Positions 31,555-37,582 of a stretch of 37,582 bases of DNA are shown here, piece by piece (the first letter of the stretch is position 1; each line of letters opens with the position of its first letter). The stretch spans positions 1 to 37,582 of the forward strand of contig JAFXLS010000164.1 in assembly GCA_017530965.1 (NCBI GenBank), read 5' to 3'. This DNA is from Fibrobacter sp. GTDB taxonomy: Bacteria; Fibrobacterota; Fibrobacteria; Fibrobacterales; Fibrobacteraceae. A program made the translations under genes and the position numbers. The notes beneath the pieces are model-generated. The model saw nothing but the letters and a program-made list of their open reading frames with translations, did not search any database and had not been told where the DNA came from.

Positions 31555-33666
31555 TTACTTTATGGCAATCTTTTTCACGCCAAGGCCATCTACCTTGACC
31601 ATGTAGATTCCACTCTGCGCGTTGTCGAGGCTCAGCGTTGCGTGTCCGGCGGTAAGTTTTGCGGTTGCAATTTCTGCACCGTTGAGGCTCAATACTCGCA
31701 CATTTGCGGTGCCGCGGGCGTTTACCGTGAGCGTGCGCCCTTGTGTCTGGACGGTAAATTTTGCGCTAGCAATTGCCTTGGGCATGACTGCGTTCGGATT
31801 GTAGACAGTAACCGGATTCTCGTCGTAACGGGTGGCGAGTGCCATCAAGTACCAGGTGCTGTGGGGGAGCCATTGTTCGTCCCAGCGCCATACCTGCCAT
31901 GATTCCTTCAGGGCGTCGAACCCTACGCTGGTGACGCCGTCGTCGCTCCATGCGATTCCGGAACCGTCATTATTCTTTCCGGTGATTCCGTTCGCGATGC
32001 CTCCTTCCAGGGTGGCGTCGTAGTCGGAGCCTCCGTCGTACTTTTTCGGGTTTTTCTTTCCGATGCCGTACATCATGCAAGTTCCGTAGGGGTTCTTTCC
32101 TAAAATCCAGTCGAGCTGGTCTGCGGCATACTTGTTTATCGAGGCGTCCTTAAGATTCAAGTCGTTTTTTACGAGCATGACTGCTGCTGCAAGGCTTGCA
32201 ATACGGGCGTCTTCGCCCTGCCACCAGTAATTGCTTTCGTTGTCGTGGGGGATAAAGAAGCCGTCTTTGGTTTTTCCGCTGGTGTTGTAAGTCTGGCGGG
32301 CGTAGCCGAAGGGGTTTTCGACCTTGTTCGTAATGGAGATTAGCCAATTTAAATGTTTGTTGATCGCGGTGTGCGCAGTATGAATCGCAATTTCTGCTTC
32401 GGAAATGGAACAGTCGAATTCAGGGGGACATGGCTCGCGTGCAATCTGCATTTCCGCTTCCAGGAATCGCATCAAGGCGATTAGCGGAAGCCCTGCGTCG
32501 CTGGCATGCCAGAACGGGCGGGTCTTGGCGTCGTCACTCCAGAAATAACCGTCTTTGCTGATGCGGTCGGCTAGGTGCCCTGCGCGTTTTTCCATGTCGG
32601 TCATGTAGGCGCCTTTTCCCGTAGCTAAGAACAGCTCCGTTGCCGCAAGGAGTGCGGTGTAGTCGTCAATGATGTTTTCCTTGCCGTCATCACAGTAGTC
32701 GCAGCTACCGCCAAGACTTTGCTTGGTAATCAAGTGGGTGTAGGCTTTTTGGGCCGCTTCAAGGTATTGTTCGCTGGTGAAGTCTCCCTTGACACCGAGC
32801 TTAGAGACTCGGGCGAGTGCTGCAATGGCCATGCCGCCACCTTCGCGGAATGCGGTCTGGTAGTTGGTGCTCAACTCGCCTTGGGAACCGGAAAAGGCGC
32901 ACAGCTTGCGGGAACTTGCTCCCCAGCTGTCGAATACGGTCATGTAGAAAAATCCCTGCTCGTCGAGCATGCGTACCAAGAAGTCTGCGCCGTAGGCAGC
33001 TTCGTCTGCGGTTTTTGCCTTGGTAGAGGTTGAATTAAGCAATGCCGGAATGCGTTCTGCTACAAAGGCAAGCGACCACACCGTCAAGGGAATCTGCTGC
33101 GGGTTCAGGTAGTTCGCGTAAGAAAGATGACTCAGGTACTTGCTCACGTCGCCGCTGGCATCGTACCAGCCGCCGTGAACGTCGCGCGTGACTCCCGAAC
33201 TTCCGTAAACGGAGACCTTTGAATCCCAGCTCTTGATCTGCGAGTTTTCGGCGCGGTCGTTGTAGAAGTAGTTGAGCACCATGCCGAGCGTACTCTTGGC
33301 AAGCGCCTTGTCGCCTATGGTGAATTCGCCTGAAGTGGAGGGGTTGCCTGCAGCGAGGCTCAGGTAGAACTTGCCTGAACGGGAGAGTGAATCACCTAAA
33401 TTAATCGTGTAGTACTTGCCGCTTTTTGCCCAGTTATCGGGATCTTCGCCCTTGCCGAACTTGCCGTCGGCAACTGTTGCGCCGGTCGTGCCGCCGTCGG
33501 GTGCGTAGAAAAGCGTCCATTTAGTGCCTTCGAGTTCGTCGGTACTCTGTACCACAATCGAAATCGGTTGGCCCTGGTCGTAACCCGCCTCGTTAAAGAA
33601 AAATGTGTTGTCGGCGAGTGCGGACGCCGCTGCCACAAAAGGGATTAGCTTGCAAATGGTATTCAT
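31555..33666 (-). CDS. Secreted GH9 endoglucanase-type cellulase with N-terminal Ig-like domain
   Basis: 703 residues. Signal peptide to ~residue 18 (PFVAAASALADN). A CelD_N-type Ig-like domain (~20-118) precedes the (alpha/alpha)6 barrel (~125-620). The catalytic-base region is HGGWYDASGDVSKYLSH, with D169 and D173 separated by an extra residue compared with the classical DAGD. The C-terminal catalytic acid is likely E597 in RWDEQWLPHSTWYLMAL, a divergent context lacking the common NExAxDxNA wording. The DQLDWILGKNPYGTCMM segment is characteristic of GH9. A type IX secretion-like tail ends the protein (VRVLSLNGAEIATAKL ... GIYMVKVDGLGVKK). It would hydrolyse cellulose or mixed beta-glucans outside the cell. 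The promoter fits a leaderless mRNA. Confidence 0.92.
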   Translation of the reverse strand: MNTICKLIPFVAAASALADNTFFFNEAGYDQGQPISIVVQSTDELEGTKWTLFYAPDGGTTGATVADGKFGKGEDPDNWAKSGKYYTINLGDSLSRSGKFYLSLAAGNPSTSGEFTIGDKALAKSTLGMVLNYFYNDRAENSQIKSWDSKVSVYGSSGVTRDVHGGWYDASGDVSKYLSHLSYANYLNPQQIPLTVWSLAFVAERIPALLNSTSTKAKTADEAAYGADFLVRMLDEQGFFYMTVFDSWGASSRKLCAFSGSQGELSTNYQTAFREGGGMAIAALARVSKLGVKGDFTSEQYLEAAQKAYTHLITKQSLGGSCDYCDDGKENIIDDYTALLAATELFLATGKGAYMTDMEKRAGHLADRISKDGYFWSDDAKTRPFWHASDAGLPLIALMRFLEAEMQIAREPCPPEFDCSISEAEIAIHTAHTAINKHLNWLISITNKVENPFGYARQTYNTSGKTKDGFFIPHDNESNYWWQGEDARIASLAAAVMLVKNDLNLKDASINKYAADQLDWILGKNPYGTCMMYGIGKKNPKKYDGGSDYDATLEGGIANGITGKNNDGSGIAWSDDGVTSVGFDALKESWQVWRWDEQWLPHSTWYLMALATRYDENPVTVYNPNAVMPKAIASAKFTVQTQGRTLTVNARGTANVRVLSLNGAEIATAKLTAGHATLSLDNAQSGIYMVKVDGLGVKKIAIK

Positions 33667-33702
33667 GGGCTTGAATATAATTTATTGCCCCCTGAATATC
33701 AA
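33667..33702 (-). promoter_or_regulatory. Sigma-70-type promoter of the GH9 gene, leaderless
   Basis: On the minus strand: -35 TTGATA (33697-33702), 17-bp spacer, -10 TATATT (33674-33679), then CAAGCCC and the ATG. This is the clearest case of the 7-nt -10-to-ATG spacing and has no Shine-Dalgarno sequence. Confidence 0.7.
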
Positions 33703-33971
33703 TAATCGGGCGTAAAAGTGTGTTTTCAGTCAAACGGAAAAGGGGGCGCGACTATTTGTGCATTTTTTGTGTTAAGCCATCATTCCGTATGCTTAAAATG
33801 CAAAATGCGCCTTTTGCATTATTGGCTGTTGAAGAAATTCTACAGTTCAAGATTCCGTAATAGTGTGATTTTATTAATATAAACCAAAACGCTTACAATT
33901 TCAAATACCTTATTTCAAATGCAGGGAGTTTGTGATGAATATCAATGGCTCCTAATATTTGTAAATAATTG
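33703..33971. other. AT-rich divergent intergenic region
   Basis: Together with the flanking promoters this forms a 361-bp gap between the GH9 gene and the lipoprotein gene. No coding frame was seen. The main structure is the dyad at 33797-33820; the remainder is AT-rich spacer. Confidence 0.5.
33797..33820. promoter_or_regulatory. Dyad AATGCAAAA-TGCGCC-TTTTGCATT
   Basis: Perfect 9-bp arms around 6 bp, about 95 bp upstream of the GH9 -35 and 150 bp upstream of the lipoprotein -35, with no T-run. Its position between divergent promoters suits a regulator-binding site. Confidence 0.45.
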
Positions 33972-34000
33972 TTGACATTAGCCGTTTTTCTGTGTATATT
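33972..34000 (+). promoter_or_regulatory. Near-consensus sigma-70 promoter of the lipoprotein gene
   Basis: TTGACA at 33972-33977 and TATATT at 33995-34000 with exactly 17 bp between them. The predicted transcript start (~34007) leaves a ~20-nt leader carrying AAAGAGGTG (34012-34020) before the ATG. Confidence 0.85.
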
Positions 34001-34027
34001 GTGGTTACATAAAAGAGGTGTTCCTTT

Positions 34028-35962
34028 ATGAAATTTGAAAAAATTCTATTCTCAGCCGCCCTCGTATTGGTGGCCTGCGAATCCACTAACGTGGTTGATA
34101 CAAACCAGTCTAACTCCGGTACGCAGAATCCCGTATCAGGCTCGATCCAGAATGTGGCGACCTGCAAGATGTCCCAAACCTATACAGGAATCGACGTGGT
34201 GTGTGACGGCGTGGTTGTTGGTTCCCTGATCAATGGTATAAATGGTAATGACGGCGTTGGCTGTTCCTTGACCGAACTTGACGACGGTTTGGGCTATTCC
34301 GTCAAATGCGGAGACAATACCGGTGTCATTCTTAATGGAGTAAAAGGCAAAGATGGTATGGACGGTATTGACGGGACTTCTTGCGAAACATCCATGATTC
34401 CCGATGGGAGCGGTATCTATGTTATTTGTGGCGAGACCGCTGTCGCGGTGCTGAATGGAAAGAATGGCATCAACGGTATCAATGGTGTTGATGGAAAGAA
34501 CGGCGTCGATGGTACCAATGGTATTGATGGAAAAAATGGCGTCGACGGTATCAATGGCGTTGATGGCAAGAGCTGTTACGCAATGGCGTACGAAGATGGC
34601 GATGATTCCGGATACAGTCTCTATTGCGCCGATACCTTGGTTGGCGTAATTTTCAATGGGAAAAACGGCAAGGACGGGAAAAATGGTGAAGATGTTAGCG
34701 GTGCGGGCTGTTCTGCCAAGGCTGTAGGCGACACCGCCGTGGCGTTTATCTGTGGCAAGGACTCTGTAATCATCAGTAATATAATTCCTGGCGAAAAGGG
34801 TAAGGATGGCGAGAGTTGTAAAATTGCTTCCGCCACCGACACCACCGTTACCTTTGTTTGCGGAAACGACACCAGCACCATCAAGGGGACCATCAACATC
34901 ACGAATAATTACAACGGCAAGGGTGAGTTGGTCAGCACTACTATGGATCCCATCACTGTTTACGTGTCCTCCAGTTCCCGTTCTTCATCTTCTGCTACGG
35001 TTATCATCATCAATGGCAGCTCCGCCTCCACGGTGGAATACACACCGGGAACCGGAAATGTGACAGGGTATTGCCAGCCGTTATATATAGGTTATTGGGG
35101 TTGTGACGAGTATGGTTGTGGTGATCATTCGAGGGTTTATCGAGGTGATACCGCAACATGGAAACTCTATACCTATGATTCTTCATCTATCGATGACATT
35201 GCGTCATCGACCTACGAATGGAAACTGAAGGGCGCAGAGGTTGCAACCTATGTTGCTCAAGGTACAGATGGCTTGACGGTGAAAAGCATGTACGACAGAA
35301 TTGGTACCTGGCGGGCTTATATTTCTATCAATGGCAAAGACAGCATCCAATGTCAATCTTACGTAAAGGTTCTCCCCTCTACCCTCACGGGCTGTTCTTG
35401 CCGTGAAAATACGGGTTCATCTACAAAGAACACTACTGCCTGGGTGGTCTCGGGCTGCAAGTCTTACGCTCCCATCGCCAACTACACCTGGACGGGAGTA
35501 GACTCCGCTGATGCCGAAGGTAACGCCTACACCTCCAAGAGTTTCACCGGCATCACCAAGGTTACCGTCATGAACGAGGATTCCACCACCATGGATCTGT
35601 CTTGTGGCTACTCCTGTGGCACCAATTGCGGAAACGCCTTGAACAGCACCTCGGGATTGACTTTTGATGTCGGAACGTACGATCTGACATACGCTTGCTC
35701 TGAAATTGGCTACAGTTATGTTTGGTTTGATTCCTACTACTCCGAATATGACGAAAATACTGGAGTTACTGTATCTGGCTATGGTACCGGTTCCTGGCTG
35801 ACCAGCACCAATTCCGGAGTGATAGGTAGTAATTCTGGTGGCTACTACAATTACACAACCCTTTTCGGTAGCAAATCCAACGAGGCTGCCTATGGTTCCT
35901 CCATCAGGCTTACCGTAAAAACAGGAAAAATCAAAGTCGGTTGTGGTTACGGCAGGTTTTGA
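34028..35962 (+). CDS. Modular lipoprotein with six Cys-paired repeats and Gly-X-Asn/Asp tract
   Basis: 644 residues. A lipoprotein signal peptide ends in ALVLVAC (lipidated C17). Residues 46-290 hold six modules, each a pair of cysteines 12-16 residues apart (46/59, 79/94, 119/134, 183/200, 228/242, 264/278). After the second cysteine each continues with an acidic or Gly residue, a short hydrophobic strand and, mostly, a Gly-rich connector (NGxxGxDG). The connector after module 3 is expanded to 13 perfect G-X-N/D triplets (144-182). A Ser-rich linker (~312-335) leads to two PKD/Ig-like segments (YEWKLKGAEVATY; YTWTGVDSADAEG) and a Gly/Tyr/Ser-rich end. It is probably outer-membrane anchored. 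No family is recognised for the modules. Near-consensus promoter and a good ribosome-binding site. Confidence 0.85.
   Translation: MKFEKILFSAALVLVACESTNVVDTNQSNSGTQNPVSGSIQNVATCKMSQTYTGIDVVCDGVVVGSLINGINGNDGVGCSLTELDDGLGYSVKCGDNTGVILNGVKGKDGMDGIDGTSCETSMIPDGSGIYVICGETAVAVLNGKNGINGINGVDGKNGVDGTNGIDGKNGVDGINGVDGKSCYAMAYEDGDDSGYSLYCADTLVGVIFNGKNGKDGKNGEDVSGAGCSAKAVGDTAVAFICGKDSVIISNIIPGEKGKDGESCKIASATDTTVTFVCGNDTSTIKGTINITNNYNGKGELVSTTMDPITVYVSSSSRSSSSATVIIINGSSASTVEYTPGTGNVTGYCQPLYIGYWGCDEYGCGDHSRVYRGDTATWKLYTYDSSSIDDIASSTYEWKLKGAEVATYVAQGTDGLTVKSMYDRIGTWRAYISINGKDSIQCQSYVKVLPSTLTGCSCRENTGSSTKNTTAWVVSGCKSYAPIANYTWTGVDSADAEGNAYTSKSFTGITKVTVMNEDSTTMDLSCGYSCGTNCGNALNSTSGLTFDVGTYDLTYACSEIGYSYVWFDSYYSEYDENTGVTVSGYGTGSWLTSTNSGVIGSNSGGYYNYTTLFGSKSNEAAYGSSIRLTVKTGKIKVGCGYGRF
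34454..34573 (+). repeat. In-frame tandem repeat encoding Gly-X-Asn/Asp triplets
   Basis: Short 9- and 18-bp units of the type GGT-ATC-AAT / GGC-GTC-GAT are repeated in frame. The bases vary mostly at third positions, so selection appears to act on the protein pattern rather than on very recent duplication. Confidence 0.8.
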
Positions 35963-35992
35963 TTCTTGGAGACAGTGTTTTCAACAGTTGGC

Positions 35993-36025
35993 GGATGCTC
36001 CGTGTTGGAGCGTCCGTTTTCTTTT
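35993..36025 (+). terminator. Intrinsic terminator of the lipoprotein gene
   Basis: 9-bp stem GGATGCTCC / GGAGCGTCC (one G-T wobble) with a 5-nt loop, followed by GTTTTCTTTT, 30 bp past the stop codon. Confidence 0.85.
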
Positions 36026-36065
36026 GTTGGTTTTGTTCTTTGCTGGTTGTCGGATGCTTTTTTTT

Positions 36066-36083
36066 ACGCAGATAATGCGTTAA
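36066..36083 (+). promoter_or_regulatory. Operator-like dyad ACGCA-N5-TGCGT, copy 1
   Basis: ACGCA-GATAA-TGCGT followed by TAAA. Identical arms, spacing and flank to copy 2, which begins exactly 170 bp downstream. Confidence 0.5.
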
Positions 36084-36232
36084 ATTTTGAAATGGTGGAA
36101 AACGACGTTCCGTTTCATTTGTGTTCAAAATTGCAATAGGAGGCGTTTCTTACATTTTGTAGAAGATGATTACTCTGTTTGAACATGCTCTAATGTGTTG
36201 AAATTTACGGATTTATAGCTGTTTATTCTTTA

Positions 36233-36262
36233 TTGACGCAAATATTGCGTTAAAAATAGTCT
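36233..36262 (+). promoter_or_regulatory. Candidate aldolase promoter overlapped by dyad copy 2
   Basis: TTGACG (36233-36238) is a fair -35, and TAGTCT (36257-36262) a poor -10 at 18 bp spacing. The dyad ACGCA-AATAT-TGCGT (36236-36250) overlaps the -35 and fills the spacer, where a repressor would block polymerase. Confidence 0.4.
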
Positions 36263-36348
36263 TTTTTGAACTCTTTTTATTGCGGCTATTGATTCCTCGG
36301 ATTTATAGAGCTACATTTGCTCGCGAAAACAATTAAAGGATAGTCACT

Positions 36349-37290
36349 ATGTACTACGAAAGCATTAAGGTTTTGGACTGCACCATCCGCGATGGTGGCT
36401 TGGTCAACAAGCACGACTTCTCCCTCGAATTTGTGCGTCGCCTTTACACCCTCCTGTCTGCCGCCGGTGTGGACTATATGGAAATGGGCTACAAGAATTC
36501 CCCGGATCTCTTCGACCCCAAGGAATACGGTCCGTGGAAGTTCTGCGATGACGATCTGCTCTGGAAGGTGAAGGACGGCATTGATTCCAAGATCAAGATG
36601 GCCGTGATGGCTGACGTGGGCCGCGTGAACATGGACGCCGTGAAGCCCGCTAGCGAAAGCCCGTACCAGATGTTCCGCGTGGCAAGCTACGTGAAGAATA
36701 TCGACAAGGGTATCGAAATGGTGAACGCCTTCCACGAAATGGGGTACGAAACCACCTTGAACATCATGGCCGTGAGCCGTGACCGTGGTCCGGAACTGGA
36801 CGAAGCATTGCACCAGGTGAACGAAGAATGCAAGGCCGACGTGCTTTACCTCGTGGACAGCTTCGGCGCCTTCTACCAGGAAGACATCGATAAGGAAATT
36901 ACCCGCTACCGCGGTATTGTGAAGGGCAAGAAGTTCGGCTTCCATGGCCACAACAACCAGCAGCTGGCTTTCTCCAACACGATTCAGGCTATCATCGACC
37001 ACGTGGACTACCTCGACGGTTCCGTGTCCGGTATGGGCCGTGGCGCCGGCAACTGCACCACCGAACTCCTGCTCGGTTTCCTCAAGAACCCGAAGTACGA
37101 CCTGCGTCCGGTGCTCGACGCCTACCAGGAACTCTTCTTGCCGCTCAAGGAAAAGTACGAATGGGGCTACATCATTCCGCAGATGATTACGGGTATGCTG
37201 AACCGCCACCCGCAAGACGCCATCGCCATCCGCAAAACCGAAGACAAGGACAACTACACCAAGTTCTATAATCATATGATGAACGACTAA
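36349..37290 (+). CDS. DRE-TIM metallolyase / HMGL-like aldolase-family protein
   Basis: 313 residues. The N-terminal KVLDCTIRDGGLVNKHDFS is the metal- and substrate-binding D-x-x-x-RDGG start of the DRE-TIM family (4-hydroxy-2-oxovalerate aldolase, HMG-CoA lyase, isopropylmalate and homocitrate synthases). GFHGHNNQQLAFSNTI carries the metal-binding HxHN motif, and DGSVSGMGRGAGNCTTELLL is the conserved Gly-rich late loop. At ~310 residues it lacks the C-terminal regulatory domain of the synthases and is nearest the 'aldolase catalytic domain' proteins. Substrate unknown; such proteins occur in both amino-acid and surface-polysaccharide contexts. AAAGGA lies upstream of the ATG. Monocistronic, with a terminator after it. 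Confidence 0.88.
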   Translation: MYYESIKVLDCTIRDGGLVNKHDFSLEFVRRLYTLLSAAGVDYMEMGYKNSPDLFDPKEYGPWKFCDDDLLWKVKDGIDSKIKMAVMADVGRVNMDAVKPASESPYQMFRVASYVKNIDKGIEMVNAFHEMGYETTLNIMAVSRDRGPELDEALHQVNEECKADVLYLVDSFGAFYQEDIDKEITRYRGIVKGKKFGFHGHNNQQLAFSNTIQAIIDHVDYLDGSVSGMGRGAGNCTTELLLGFLKNPKYDLRPVLDAYQELFLPLKEKYEWGYIIPQMITGMLNRHPQDAIAIRKTEDKDNYTKFYNHMMND

Positions 37291-37334
37291 TAAGGTGAAT
37301 GCCACGACGGCAAGTGTGGCGAGTTTATCTAAGT

Positions 37335-37361
37335 AGGAGTGCATTTTATGCACTCCTTTTT
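37335..37361 (+). terminator. Intrinsic terminator of the aldolase gene
   Basis: Perfect 9-bp stem AGGAGTGCA / TGCACTCCT with a 5-nt TTTTA loop, followed by TTTT, 45 bp past the stop codon. Confidence 0.9.
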
Positions 37362-37582
37362 GATAAACGAAGTCACGGACGCGAAGCGTCTATAGGACTT
37401 GCCGGCATGGCTGGACCGAAAAGTCGTGGACTTGAGCCCGTAGGGCGAAAGGCCAACGATTAGGAGTGAATGCCACGACTAATCATGAGTCGAATGCCGC
37501 GATAAACTATCCGGGTCTTAGGGCGGAGCCCTAGGAGAAGGGGTAGTGGAAAGCGCAGCAGGGCTGCGATTGTAACGAGGGG
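37362..37582. other. Non-coding window end with short repeats and hairpins
   Basis: No gene seen. GTGAATGCCACGAC at 37466-37479 repeats the same 14 bp found at 37295-37308 just after the aldolase stop, and a variant GAATGCCGCG is at 37492-37501. The small hairpin GACGC-GAA-GCGTC lies at 37378-37390 and the third GGGCGGAGCCC copy at 37521-37531. Confidence 0.5.
37521..37531. repeat. Dispersed GGGCGGAGCCC intergenic motif, copy 3
   Basis: Same 11-bp core as at 5489-5499 and 6731-6741, here in the fully palindrome-like context TTAGGGCGGAGCCCTAG. Confidence 0.5.

Larger units (their letters stand above)
36026..36348. other. AT-rich intergenic region upstream of the aldolase gene
   Basis: No coding frame. 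It contains two copies of ACGCA-N5-TGCGTTAAA (36066-36083 and 36236-36253) and the candidate promoter of the downstream gene, which begins with TTGACG at 36233. A long leader (~80 nt) without obvious structure follows. Confidence 0.5.

Noticed and set aside
36286..37353. A 355-codon minus strand frame opposite the aldolase gene
   Set aside because: Shadow frame; the + strand protein has the RDGG and HxHN family motifs.
37362..37582. tRNA or small RNA gene at the window end
   Set aside because: Short hairpins are present but no cloverleaf, CCA end or promoter could be traced; it is better described as repeats.

Overview
The window looks like a chromosomal segment from a Fibrobacter-type bacterium (phylum Fibrobacterota, fibre-degrading gut bacteria). 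This rests on gene content and style. There are many secreted plant-cell-wall hydrolases (one GH30, three GH26, one GH9). Their C-termini carry a short Ig-like tail of the kind used for type IX secretion. There are Ser-rich linkers in surface proteins, a small sigma-70 factor lacking region 1.1, and ordinary housekeeping genes (mnmE, murI, cysE, nth, hpt) scattered between the CAZymes. No species can be assigned from sequence reading alone.

Layout. 1-5311: two tandem + strand genes for very large secreted or surface proteins with related C-termini (the first cut by the window edge), ended by a strong terminator. 5523-6335 (-): sigma-70 family factor, followed upstream by about 590 bp of non-coding DNA rich in palindromes. 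6925-12984 (+): methyltransferase, GT4 glycosyltransferase, flippase-like membrane protein, a remarkable single ORF joining a minimal UvrD-type helicase to a PlsC acyltransferase, and murI. 13125-13763 (+): conserved-looking unknown protein behind a structured leader. 13893-15476 (-): GH30 xylanase-like enzyme, divergent from a HExGH membrane protein (15638-16330, +). 16331-21271 (-): compact operon GH57 / hpt / small membrane protein / cysE / nth. 21316-22002 (-): AT-rich DUF3800 gene. 22244-28068 (-): three consecutive GH26 mannanase-type genes, each with its own terminator, then an aldose-1-epimerase-like gene (28232-29257, -). 29368-31546 (+): mnmE overlapping a GRP/DMT-family sugar transporter gene. 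31555-33666 (-): GH9 cellulase-type enzyme. 34028-35962 (+): lipoprotein built from six cysteine-paired modules and a Gly-X-Asn/Asp tract. 36349-37290 (+): DRE-TIM (HMGL-like) aldolase-family enzyme. The last 290 bp hold a terminator and short repeats.

How it fits together. The GH26 trio, GH9 and GH30 are exported enzymes that would cut mannan, beta-glucan/cellulose and xylan outside the cytoplasm. The epimerase and the sugar transporter are plausible partners in taking up and processing the released sugars. The GT4/flippase/methyltransferase block and the acyltransferase point to envelope lipid or glycan synthesis. Several genes share a -10-like hexamer placed exactly 7 nt before the ATG with no Shine-Dalgarno sequence, which suggests leaderless mRNAs. 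The strongest leads for follow-up are the modular lipoprotein, the helicase-acyltransferase fusion with its missing 2B domain, the leaderless promoter pattern, and a pair of identical dyads upstream of the aldolase gene.
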